Below are positions 8,723 through 17,004 of a stretch of 64,000 bases of DNA, one piece after another. Under the pieces are notes generated by a model, which ran no database searches, was not told the origin of the DNA, and worked only from the letters and a program-made list of their open reading frames with translations. Numbering within the stretch: the first letter of the stretch is position 1; each line of letters opens with the position of its first letter. The stretch comes from an uncultured Pelagibacteraceae bacterium (GTDB lineage: Bacteria; Pseudomonadota; Alphaproteobacteria; Pelagibacterales; Pelagibacteraceae), in NCBI GenBank assembly GCA_902628965.1, contig CACOPB010000001.1:62001-126000 (forward strand), in the 5' to 3' direction. The translations under genes were made by a program, and so were the position numbers.

Positions 8723-10348
8723 ATGATTAAAACAAATTCGTTAGGCATTTTAAGTAGATTTTATTTTAATATAAAAAAAAGTTTTAAATCAATTTATCAG
8801 AATTCAAGTTTCTACGAAAAAAAAATATCAAAAACTTTTGATAATAGTTTTGAATATAAACCAAGTCCTCATTTACTTTCATCTATAGTAAAATATCAAA
8901 ATAAAAAATATAAAATTGAAGATTTTGCTATTGAGTCAATTTGGCAAAATAATTCAAGCTCAAAAGATTATGAAAAATTAAATAATTTTTTTTGGTTTTT
9001 TAGCTTAGATTTAAAATCCTCTAAAAAAACTACACAGACAATTATAAAAAATTGGATTTTAAATAACACTAAATACCAAAAAAAAAGTTGGGAATTTAAT
9101 TTAACTGCAAAAAGAATTATTTCATGGTTATCAAATCATCAACTTACTTATGAAGATAGTGATAAAGAATATAGATATACTTTTGATCACATGATCCAAA
9201 AACAAACTAACCACTTATTAAATGAAATAAAAAACCCAAAAGAGTTAGAAAATAAAATGATTGGTTGTGCTGCAATAATTTTGACTGGATTAGCTTATAA
9301 AGATGAAAAACAATATCTAGAAAATGGGTTAAATTTATTAAGAAACATTATTAAATCTTCATTCGATAATCAGGGCTTTCCAAAATCAAGAAATATTCGA
9401 CAATTAATATTTTATTTAAAATATTTTATAATTATTAGAGAGTGGTTTAAAGAATCCCAGAGTTTAATCCCTGAATATATTGATGAAACTATTTATTATC
9501 TAGGCTCAAGTTATGCTTTCATATGGCAAAATATTAAACAAGATATTTTTTTTAATGGTAATTATTCCTCTGAAAATAAAGAATTTGATCAATATTTAAA
9601 AAGATTTGGTTATACTTTTAAAAATCAAACTAATGAACTTGGTGGATATGCAATACTAAAAAGTAAAAAAATTATTCTTGCTGCTGATATAGGTTCTAGT
9701 CCTAGTAAAATTTTTTCTAATAACTATCAAGCCGGTGCTTTATCATTTGAAATATTTTCAAATGATAAAAAATTAATTTCAAATGCAGGTTATTACTCAG
9801 ATAGAAGAAATAAATTTAATAAATTATCAAGAAGCACAGCTCTTCATTGCGCTTTAACTATTGAAGATTATTCTTCTTGTAATTTTGCTAATGATCAAAA
9901 TGATTTGATTATTAGTAGAGGACTAAAAATCTCAAAAAAAAATGTAGTTTTTGAGAATAATTATTGGAAAATATCAGGCGCACACGATGGATATTCAATT
10001 AAATTTGGAACAATTTATGAGAGAGAAATTGAGTATTACCCAGAACAAATGAAATTTATTGGTTGTGATAAATTATTTAGAAAAACGCCTAATAAAGAAA
10101 TTAAATTTGATATAAGGTTTCATCTTAATCCGAGTTCAAAAGTAATGAAAACACAAGATAACAAATCTATATTAATTGAACTAGATGAAGAAGGTTGGAA
10201 ATTTAGTTGTGATAAATTCGATATTAATATTGATAATGGTTTATATTTCGGTAATAAAAATTCATATAAAGAAAACCAAAATATTTTCATCTCAGGCATG
10301 AACAATGAAAAAGAGCAAGTAATTAAGTGGGAAATCAGTAAGTTATAA
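8723..10348 (+). CDS. Heparinase II/III family protein
   Basis: The 541-residue protein resembles the heparinase II/III-like proteins that precede purH in many alphaproteobacteria. The N-terminal half is helical (alginate-lyase-like toroid) with 'SWEFNLTAKRIISWLSNH' and 'GNGLNLLRN'-type helices. The C-terminal half contains 'GGYAILKSKKIILAADIG' and 'GALSFEIFSN', the beta-sandwich portion of the family. No signal peptide is evident, so a cytoplasmic or unconventionally placed protein is implied. The substrate is unknown; a polysaccharide lyase role is only a family-based guess. Its last base overlaps the purH ATG. Confidence 0.82.
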   Translation: MIKTNSLGILSRFYFNIKKSFKSIYQNSSFYEKKISKTFDNSFEYKPSPHLLSSIVKYQNKKYKIEDFAIESIWQNNSSSKDYEKLNNFFWFFSLDLKSSKKTTQTIIKNWILNNTKYQKKSWEFNLTAKRIISWLSNHQLTYEDSDKEYRYTFDHMIQKQTNHLLNEIKNPKELENKMIGCAAIILTGLAYKDEKQYLENGLNLLRNIIKSSFDNQGFPKSRNIRQLIFYLKYFIIIREWFKESQSLIPEYIDETIYYLGSSYAFIWQNIKQDIFFNGNYSSENKEFDQYLKRFGYTFKNQTNELGGYAILKSKKIILAADIGSSPSKIFSNNYQAGALSFEIFSNDKKLISNAGYYSDRRNKFNKLSRSTALHCALTIEDYSSCNFANDQNDLIISRGLKISKKNVVFENNYWKISGAHDGYSIKFGTIYEREIEYYPEQMKFIGCDKLFRKTPNKEIKFDIRFHLNPSSKVMKTQDNKSILIELDEEGWKFSCDKFDINIDNGLYFGNKNSYKENQNIFISGMNNEKEQVIKWEISKL

Positions 10349-11886
10349 TGAAGAAAAAAATCAAAACAGCTCTTATTTCTGTATACGATAAAAATAACTT
10401 AAGATCATTATTAAATATTTTAAAAAAGAACAAAATAAAAATAATTAGCTCAGGTGGTACTTATAAAGAAATTAAAAGATTAAAATTTAAATGCTTAGAG
10501 GTATCTAAATTTACTAATTCACCCGAGATTTTAGAGGGTAGAGTAAAAACCCTGCATCCAAAAATTCATGCAGGAATTTTAAATAAAAGAAAGAGAAAAT
10601 CTCACTTAAAAGATTTAAAAGATAATGGTTTTGAAAATATTGATTTGGTTATTGTTAATTTTTATCCATTTGAGAATGCTCTTAAAAAAACGAAAAATCA
10701 TAAAAAAATTATAGAAAATATAGATGTGGGTGGCCCTGCAATGGTGAGGTCTGCAGCAAAAAACTATAATGATGTAACTGTAATAACATCTTCTGACCAA
10801 TATGAGGAATTAACTCAAGAATTAAAAAAGTTCAAAGGACATACTTCTCTAAATTTTAGAGAAAAACTTTCAAGAATAGCTTTTGCTGAAACTGCTTATT
10901 ATGATTCTGTGATTTCAAACTATTTTAATAAAAGAACAAATACTATTTTTCCTAGAAAAAAAGTTTTTAATGCTAATCTAATAGAGCAACTTAGATATGG
11001 AGAAAATCCTCATCAACAAAGTGCAATTTATTCGAGTAGTTCAAATAGGAATTTAAAACAAATTCATGGAAAGCAACTAAGTTATAACAATTATAATGAC
11101 ATATATAGCGCTTTGACTATTTCGAGATCTTTACCAAAAGGTAAAGGAACAGTCATAGTTAAACACGCAAACCCGTGTGGAGTTTCTGCTAAAGATGATC
11201 ATTTAGAAAGTTATAAATCTGCCCTTTCTTGTGATCCTTTAAGTGCTTTTGGTGGAATAGTTTCTTGTAATTTTAAAATTAAAAAAAATTTAGCCATAGA
11301 ATTAAATAAATTATTTTTGGAGGTAATAATTGCAAATGGATTTGATAGCGATGCCATCAAAATATTAAAAGCTAAAAAAAACTTAAGATTAATTGATGGA
11401 ACAAATTATAAATCAAAAGAACATCTTAAGTTTGTATCTTTTAACAAGGATATAATATTACAATCAGAGGACTTAAATTTATTTTCAAATAAAAATTTCA
11501 AAATTGTATCGAGACGAAAACCAACATCCAAACAATTTAAAGATCTTATTTTTGCTTTTAATGTATGCAGGTATGTCAAATCAAATGCAATAGTGTTAGC
11601 ATCTGAAAAAACAACAGTTGGTATTGGTTCCGGTCAACCCAGTAGATTAGATAGTTGTCAAATAGCAATTAATAAAATGAAAAAATTTAATCTTCAGAAT
11701 GATAATTTAGTCGCTGCCTCAGATGCATTTTTTCCTTTTGTAGACAGTATTGAAAAATTGATCCAATCCGGTGTTAAAGCAGTAGTTCAACCATCTGGAT
11801 CAATAAAAGATAAAGAAATAATTAATTTTGCAAATGAAACTGACACTGTGCTTCTTTTTTCAAAGACAAGGCACTTTAGGCATTAG
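10348..11886 (+). CDS. purH: Bifunctional AICAR formyltransferase / IMP cyclohydrolase
   Basis: PurH performs the last two steps of de novo IMP synthesis. The N-terminal MGS-like cyclohydrolase domain (about 1-130) shows 'LISVYDKNNLRSLL', 'SSGGTYKEIK' and 'GRVKTLHPKIHAGIL'. The transformylase domain shows 'ENPHQQSA', 'VKHANPCGVS', 'DPLSAFGGIVS', 'VGIGSGQPSRLDS' and 'ASDAFFPFVD'. The length of 512 residues is normal. The ATG overlaps the stop of the preceding gene (TAATG), and the 3' end overlaps phhB on the other strand by 11 bases. Confidence 0.97.
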   Translation: MKKKIKTALISVYDKNNLRSLLNILKKNKIKIISSGGTYKEIKRLKFKCLEVSKFTNSPEILEGRVKTLHPKIHAGILNKRKRKSHLKDLKDNGFENIDLVIVNFYPFENALKKTKNHKKIIENIDVGGPAMVRSAAKNYNDVTVITSSDQYEELTQELKKFKGHTSLNFREKLSRIAFAETAYYDSVISNYFNKRTNTIFPRKKVFNANLIEQLRYGENPHQQSAIYSSSSNRNLKQIHGKQLSYNNYNDIYSALTISRSLPKGKGTVIVKHANPCGVSAKDDHLESYKSALSCDPLSAFGGIVSCNFKIKKNLAIELNKLFLEVIIANGFDSDAIKILKAKKNLRLIDGTNYKSKEHLKFVSFNKDIILQSEDLNLFSNKNFKIVSRRKPTSKQFKDLIFAFNVCRYVKSNAIVLASEKTTVGIGSGQPSRLDSCQIAINKMKKFNLQNDNLVAASDAFFPFVDSIEKLIQSGVKAVVQPSGSIKDKEIINFANETDTVLLFSKTRHFRH

Positions 11887-12220
11887 ATATTTGGTCTATT
11901 TTTGCAGCAAGAATAAAATCACTTTCTGCTAGACCTTTAATTGCATGTGTGAATATTTTAATTCTAGCATAACCCCAGCCAAACCATAAATCAGGGTGAT
12001 GACCCTCGGACTCAGCTATTTCTCCAACTTTATTTACAAATTCCTGACTTTCCAAAAAATTATCAAATTTGAAACTTTTTATTAAATGAAAACCATCAAT
12101 TTTATCCTCTAAAACTTCCCAACCATTAACTTTTTTTAGATATTTATGTATTTCATCAGCATTAAAAGGTGGGATATTGCCTTCACATGGAACACATTTT
12201 TTTTTTGCTAAATCACTCAT
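11876..12220 (-). CDS. phhB: Pterin-4a-carbinolamine dehydratase
   Basis: A 114-residue protein of the PCD/DCoH family, which dehydrates 4a-hydroxytetrahydrobiopterin to recycle the cofactor of aromatic amino-acid hydroxylases. The diagnostic 'EGHHPDLWFGWGYARIKI' carries the catalytic His pair, followed by 'FTHAIKGLAESDF'. The N-terminal 'KKCVPCEGNIPPF' is also typical. The ATG at 12220 is chosen because an upstream in-frame extension would run through the tRNA-Gly gene that starts 9 bases away. The 3' end overlaps purH by 11 bases. Confidence 0.93.
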   Translation of the reverse strand: MSDLAKKKCVPCEGNIPPFNADEIHKYLKKVNGWEVLEDKIDGFHLIKSFKFDNFLESQEFVNKVGEIAESEGHHPDLWFGWGYARIKIFTHAIKGLAESDFILAAKIDQISNA

Positions 12221-12228
12221 AAATTTTT

Positions 12229-12303
12229 TGGAGCGGGCAAAGGGGGTCGAACCCTCGACCTTCTCGTTGGCAACGAGACGCTCTACCACTGAGCTATGCC
12301 CGC
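12229..12303 (-). tRNA. tRNA-Gly (anticodon GCC)
   Basis: The minus strand folds into a full cloverleaf. The 7-bp acceptor stem is GCGGGCA/TGCCCGC, the D arm contains AGCTCAGTGGTAGAGC, and the anticodon stem TCTCG/CGAGA holds loop TTGCCAA with anticodon GCC. The T arm contains GGTTCGACCCC-type sequence. The discriminator base is T, as usual for bacterial tRNA-Gly, and the CCA end is encoded. phhB lies 8 bases downstream, so the tRNA and phhB may be one transcript. Confidence 0.96.
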
Positions 12304-12315
12304 TTGTTAAAAAGT

Positions 12316-12344
12316 ATTATAGATAGTGGTATTTAGAAATGCAA
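12316..12344 (-). promoter_or_regulatory. Promoter of tRNA-Gly
   Basis: On the minus strand, TTGCAT (12344-12339) is separated by exactly 17 bases from a perfect TATAAT (12321-12316). Initiation would fall about 6 bases before the mature 5' end of the tRNA. The spacing and the consensus -10 make this one of the clearest sigma-70-type promoters in the window. Confidence 0.65.
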
Positions 12345-12432
12345 GCAATAAGAAAATTTATCTCGAAGTGTGTCGTGAGTGTGGCAAAAATTTAATATAA
12401 GATATTTTTGTTTATAAATTAAAGAATAAAAA

Positions 12433-13749
12433 ATGAATAAAATTAATAACTCTGAAGAAATTAAAAAAATTCTATATCATCTGAATAAACAAGAATTCGA
12501 CTTTGCGTTAGAAGAAATTCAAAACTTATCAGTAAAATTTCCCAATGATCTAACATTAAATAAATTATTTGCATCTATATATTTTAAAAAATCAGATTGG
12601 CGTAATGCAATTAAATATAACAAAAAAATATTAGTAAATGGGAAAGATAAATATTTAACTTACATAAATATTGGAACTGCATATTTTAAACTAGGTGAAA
12701 TTCATAAATCCATTGAGGCCTTCAAAAAATCTATTGAAGATAATTCTAATTTTGAAATAACTTATAATAATCTAGCAATTTCATATATTGAAATTGGACT
12801 TTATGAGGAAGCTTTTATTAATTTTATAAAAACTCTAAGGGTTAATAAAAAAAATAACTTTGCTAATAAAAATTTGATTTATTTGTTAAATTTTATAAAC
12901 CCAAAAAATATTGGAGATCATGATCTGATAGAAATAAACTATGAAATAAAAAAATTAGTAAATCAATTAGAAGATAATAATATAAACAAAATTAATTTTA
13001 TAAAAGAGACAATAAATCAGAGCGATAATATTATAAAAAAATATTATAAAAATTTATTTTTTGAAGAAACCCAAATTTATAGAAAAAATTCACAAAATTT
13101 GAATTGTAATAGACATTTTAAAGTTTTTAAAAAATTTAATATTATTCCTGAGTTTTGTTTTTCTTGTTACAAAGTACAAATAAATCTAAAAAGTGTAATT
13201 GATTTAATCAAATTATATTTTATCTTTGATAAAATTAACTTGAAAAATAATAATACAAGAAAGTGCGCTATAGAACTTAGGGATAAAGTAAAAGGTAACT
13301 ACAAAGGGTACATTTATTGTAGTGAATTAATAGAAGCGACGAAAATAAAAGAAAAATTAAATAAAATTTTATTTAATGAAAAATTAAACAACTTTAAAAT
13401 TGAAATAAAACACGGATGTACAGAATATTATAAATCCTATCCTAAATTTAAAAAAATTAATTTTGAAGGAGAGCAAGAGTTTAATTACAATGAAAATTGG
13501 CGCAAACAAGAAAATATAATTGATAAACTAGAACCAATTAGATCTGAGGAAAATAAGAAAATTTTGGTACAAAGTTCAAAAGGAATAAATCTGTCAGATA
13601 TTTTAATAATAAAAAACTGGATAAGTTATGCGCATATCATAGGAGATCATAGTTACAAAAAAATTTACGATAATCACATTGATATATCATTTATGAGTAA
13701 CATATTACAAAATCAAATAAATTTTAGAGTAAATCAGCTTGAAAATTAA
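12433..13749 (+). CDS. TPR-repeat protein with unknown Cys-containing C-terminal domain
   Basis: The 438-residue protein has tetratricopeptide repeats over about residues 5-145, for example 'YINIGTAYFKLGEIHKSIEAF' and 'NLAISYIEIGLYEEAFINF' (each shown in part). The rest is a domain I do not recognise. It has a possible metal site, C225-x2-H228 with C242-x2-C245, and a later 'HGCTEYYKSYPKF'. There is no signal peptide. The gene is visibly more A+T-rich than flanking metabolic genes and sits between tRNA-Gly and a TPR-sulfotransferase, in a likely accessory islet. A role in modification or assembly of surface polymers is only a guess from that neighbour. Confidence 0.75.
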   Translation: MNKINNSEEIKKILYHLNKQEFDFALEEIQNLSVKFPNDLTLNKLFASIYFKKSDWRNAIKYNKKILVNGKDKYLTYINIGTAYFKLGEIHKSIEAFKKSIEDNSNFEITYNNLAISYIEIGLYEEAFINFIKTLRVNKKNNFANKNLIYLLNFINPKNIGDHDLIEINYEIKKLVNQLEDNNINKINFIKETINQSDNIIKKYYKNLFFEETQIYRKNSQNLNCNRHFKVFKKFNIIPEFCFSCYKVQINLKSVIDLIKLYFIFDKINLKNNNTRKCAIELRDKVKGNYKGYIYCSELIEATKIKEKLNKILFNEKLNNFKIEIKHGCTEYYKSYPKFKKINFEGEQEFNYNENWRKQENIIDKLEPIRSEENKKILVQSSKGINLSDILIIKNWISYAHIIGDHSYKKIYDNHIDISFMSNILQNQINFRVNQLEN

Positions 13750-13751
13750 AA

Positions 13752-15176
13752 TTATTTAATATTAAGCCAATTAAATTTCATTTTAAATTTTTCTAATAAA
13801 TGAAAATAAGGCTGATATTTTTTTTTATTATATTTTGAAACTTTATTTCTAATTTGACTAAAGCTGAGTGTTTTAACGTTTAAATTATCCCTTTCATAGA
13901 ATTTGAGAACTTCTTTATTCCAATTTAATCCACAAAACTTGTAAATTTCTTTAGAAATATTTTCACTATTGTGAGTAAATTGCTCTAAATTTATGTCCAT
14001 AATAATATTAGGATATTTGTTTTTATAATAATTGATAACCTTAAAATAATTATCAACATAGTTAGTTATATTTTCAATTGAATGAGCCCATGACAATTCA
14101 GGAAGCAATGACTGATAAATAGAAATTATTGAGTCTAACGGGTTTCTAAAAGTATGTAAGAATTTAACATTGGGATAAATTTTTAAAATTGCATCAATAT
14201 TAAAAAAATTTTCCAATGACTTATCAATAAGAATTTGCTCATTTAATTTATATCCGTTATTAAAATTTGAGTACTTTTCGTTAATAGTTTCGCTTAAAAT
14301 ATTTAAATTAATTTCAAAATTGAAATTATTAATATCAAAATCATCTTTGTATATCTTTGGACCTATCTGCTCTAATATAGAGGTATTGACAACATGACAC
14401 TCTCCTAAACTATTTATATTTTTGTAATCAGAGCTACTTATAATTGCTTCAATTAAAGTAGATCCGGATCTTGGCAGACCAATTATATATATTGGAAAGA
14501 ATTTATCACCCATAGATATTTTTTTATTATTAGAAAATTTTACTTTATCGTAAAATTTATTAAGAATTTGATTATAATAAAATTGCGATGAATCATTATA
14601 AACTTTTTTTGAATTATAAATAAGATTGTGTGATTCTTTTAAATATTCAAGTTCTTTAGAAATTGATTTATTTTTTCTTTCTTTTTTTGATAACAAATAA
14701 TTTATTATCCCTTTTTCAAAAATGCTGTGCTCAAAATTGTTTTTAAGTTTAAGGATATTATCAAATTCCTTGTCATTCAAATTATTTGAATTCAATGTAA
14801 AAAGACCATAATAAGGTCTTACTTTATTTTTATCTTTTTCAATTAGTTTATTATAAATATCTTTTGCAGCTTCAATTTCTCCCATACTTTGTTTTAAAAA
14901 TGCTATATTGTATAAAGCTTTAATCGAATTTGGTTTTTTCTCTAAGAATTTATTGTAGTAATAGGCACTTTTATTAAAATTGTTTAATTCAAAATAAATC
15001 AAACCAAGATAAAATAAGATTTCATCATTAATATGCTTGCTCTCATTTAAATTTAAAAATATTTTCAAAGCTTTACTGTACTCTTTTTGTGCTACAAGTT
15101 TTTGACCTAAAAGAAGTTTCATAGAATATTTTAAATTTAGTTCATTAAAGGATAATATAGTGGGACATTCTTTCAT
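13752..15176 (-). CDS. TPR-repeat sulfotransferase
   Basis: The 474-residue protein joins N-terminal tetratricopeptide repeats (about residues 25-150, e.g. 'FYLGLIYFELNNFNKSAYYY') to a sulfotransferase domain. The 5'-phosphosulfate-binding loop is 'GLPRSGSTL' with residues 233-241, and 'FLHTFRNPLDSIISIYQS' corresponds to the 3'-phosphate-binding RNP-S region. It should transfer sulfate from PAPS to a carbohydrate or protein; the acceptor is unknown. It is convergent with the TPR gene on the other strand (2-base gap) and divergent from the Lon-domain gene. Confidence 0.87.
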   Translation of the reverse strand: MKECPTILSFNELNLKYSMKLLLGQKLVAQKEYSKALKIFLNLNESKHINDEILFYLGLIYFELNNFNKSAYYYNKFLEKKPNSIKALYNIAFLKQSMGEIEAAKDIYNKLIEKDKNKVRPYYGLFTLNSNNLNDKEFDNILKLKNNFEHSIFEKGIINYLLSKKERKNKSISKELEYLKESHNLIYNSKKVYNDSSQFYYNQILNKFYDKVKFSNNKKISMGDKFFPIYIIGLPRSGSTLIEAIISSSDYKNINSLGECHVVNTSILEQIGPKIYKDDFDINNFNFEINLNILSETINEKYSNFNNGYKLNEQILIDKSLENFFNIDAILKIYPNVKFLHTFRNPLDSIISIYQSLLPELSWAHSIENITNYVDNYFKVINYYKNKYPNIIMDINLEQFTHNSENISKEIYKFCGLNWNKEVLKFYERDNLNVKTLSFSQIRNKVSKYNKKKYQPYFHLLEKFKMKFNWLNIK

Positions 15177-15220
15177 TCAATTGATACCAAAAAAAATAGT
15201 ATAATAATGAGATTAATAAT

Positions 15221-15865
15221 ATGAAAAAAGAAGAGCTACCAATTACAGTACCTATTTTTCCGTTAAGTAATTTCATAATTTTCCCAAAAACAACAGTCCC
15301 TTTAAATATTTTCGAACCGCGATATATCGATATGATAAATGATAGTATGAAATCAAACAAACTGATAGGAATGATACAACCAAAAATTTCTAGTGAAAAA
15401 AAAATCAATCCTGAATTACATCAAGTTGGCTGCCTTGGAAAAATTACCAGTTTTAGAGAAACAGAAGATGGGAGATTTTTAATTGAATTAAAAGGATTAA
15501 TAAGATTTAGACAAGTTAAAGAATTAATTACAGAAAATAAATATAGAATTTTAGAAGTAAATTTTAAAAATTTTTATCAAGACTTAGAAAACAAAAAAGA
15601 GGAATTAAAATTTTCTGATCTCGAATTAATTTTTAAAGATTTAAAATCATTATTTGAAAAAAGAGGATTCATAATAAATTGGAAAGCATTAGAAAAACAA
15701 AGTCTTGATGAAACAATTAACGCACTTGCTATGGCTTCACCATTTTCTTTAGAAGAAAAGCAAGTTTTGTTAGAAGCAGAAAACTTGGACATTAGAAAAG
15801 ATAAAATTTCTCAGATTTTAAGTACTTATACTTTTGATAATTTTGATAATACAACATTACAATAA
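15221..15865 (+). CDS. Lon N-terminal substrate-binding domain protein
   Basis: The 214-residue protein consists only of a LON N-domain: 'VPIFPLSNFIIFPKTTVPLN', 'IFEPRY', 'QVGCLGKI' and 'GRFLIELKGLIRF'. It lacks the ATPase and Ser-Lys protease domains of Lon. Such stand-alone proteins are common in alphaproteobacteria, often beside a thioredoxin-like gene; their role is unproven. It ends exactly where the convergent ubiH-like gene ends, with no bases between. Confidence 0.88.
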   Translation: MKKEELPITVPIFPLSNFIIFPKTTVPLNIFEPRYIDMINDSMKSNKLIGMIQPKISSEKKINPELHQVGCLGKITSFRETEDGRFLIELKGLIRFRQVKELITENKYRILEVNFKNFYQDLENKKEELKFSDLELIFKDLKSLFEKRGFIINWKALEKQSLDETINALAMASPFSLEEKQVLLEAENLDIRKDKISQILSTYTFDNFDNTTLQ

Positions 15866-16942
15866 TTAAAAATTAATTCCTTTATCTGCAATTTTAGTAA
15901 ACATTTTATTTATGGAGATATTTCCTCCCAACAATTTTACAGATTTACTTAAAATACTATTATCAAATTTTCTCTCAAAATTAAAAAATTCTTGAACTAA
16001 ATCAATACCATTTGAGAAAATATAATTTTTATGTTTTATTTTTTTTTCAAATTTATCATTTACTGAACTATCAAGAGGTAGTCCTAAATCTATTTTTTCT
16101 TTAACAATGTTGACCAAAGTATTTATATCTCTAATTGTCATATTAAAACCCTGCCCAGCAAGTGGATGAATTCGATGAAGTAAATCACCAAAAGCTAAAA
16201 TATTTTTATGATAATAAGATCTCAAAATAAAAGATTTAAGTTTAAAGTGTTCAATTTTATAAAATTTTTTAATTTTAAATTTTGGATTGTGTTGATTTAT
16301 TAATTGTATTATTTTTTCTCTACTTAATTTTTTTAAACCATATATCGAATATACAATTGAAGTTTTATTTTTTGATAATGGCAAAAAAGCTAATGGTCCC
16401 ATCTTGGTGAATATTTGAATAGCAATATCATTTGGAATTTTATCATGATCTATTACCGTCGTGAAAGCAAAACTGTTATAGGTTTTTTCAATTTTTTTAT
16501 TAAAGTATTTTTTTGTAAGGACACTGTTGTAATCCGTATTTATTATTAGGTTATACTTTTCAGATTTAATTGATTTTTTTTCATACTTGATTTTCTTATA
16601 ATATTTATTCTTACCTAAACTTTTATCTAATGCTTTATATATTTGATGGTTTTTAATTATTGAAAAAAGTTGATTTGTATTATTTTCAAAATTTAATACT
16701 TTTTCGTTTTTTAAATTTTCACTGTAAATTTCTATTTTTTTTAATTTCCAAATTATGTTTTTAATTTTAATTATATTTTTATTAATATATTCATAATTAC
16801 TCTTTGAAATACCAATCGTTCTAGACTTTTCAATATTAAGTTTTTTATTGAAGGCAACTATATCAACATAAATTTTTTCATTAACTAAAGCTTTTGCTAA
16901 AGTTAAAGCAGTTAAACCTGAGCCAAGTATGCAAACTCTCAT
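15866..16942 (-). CDS. FAD-dependent monooxygenase, UbiH/Coq6-like
   Basis: A 358-residue flavoprotein of the PHBH-like family. The N-terminal dinucleotide-binding motif is 'CILGSGLTALTLAKAL'. The second FAD motif is 'LAFGDLLHRIHPLAGQGFN' followed by 'MTIRDINTL', which is characteristic of the UbiH/UbiF/Coq6 hydroxylases of ubiquinone synthesis. The sequence between them is divergent and Lys/Ile-rich. The ATG at 16942 is chosen over one 39 bases upstream because it places the FAD motif at the very N-terminus, as in the family. Which ring position it hydroxylates cannot be told. Confidence 0.85.
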   Translation of the reverse strand: MRVCILGSGLTALTLAKALVNEKIYVDIVAFNKKLNIEKSRTIGISKSNYEYINKNIIKIKNIIWKLKKIEIYSENLKNEKVLNFENNTNQLFSIIKNHQIYKALDKSLGKNKYYKKIKYEKKSIKSEKYNLIINTDYNSVLTKKYFNKKIEKTYNSFAFTTVIDHDKIPNDIAIQIFTKMGPLAFLPLSKNKTSIVYSIYGLKKLSREKIIQLINQHNPKFKIKKFYKIEHFKLKSFILRSYYHKNILAFGDLLHRIHPLAGQGFNMTIRDINTLVNIVKEKIDLGLPLDSSVNDKFEKKIKHKNYIFSNGIDLVQEFFNFERKFDNSILSKSVKLLGGNISINKMFTKIADKGINF

Positions 16943-17004
16943 ATTATTTTTAATTTTAACAACAAAAATTAGATGATACAAAGTGATAAAATAGATTCAT
17001 AAAT

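Noticed and set aside
12221..12289. An N-terminal extension of phhB by 23 codons.
   Set aside because: It would translate through the tRNA-Gly gene; the family-normal N-terminus starts at the ATG at 12220.
12361..12386. A short relatively G-rich stretch near the tRNA-Gly that could be a remnant of a phage attachment site or integrase.
   Set aside because: No repeat of the tRNA 3' end is found nearby, and no integrase-like reading frame is present.
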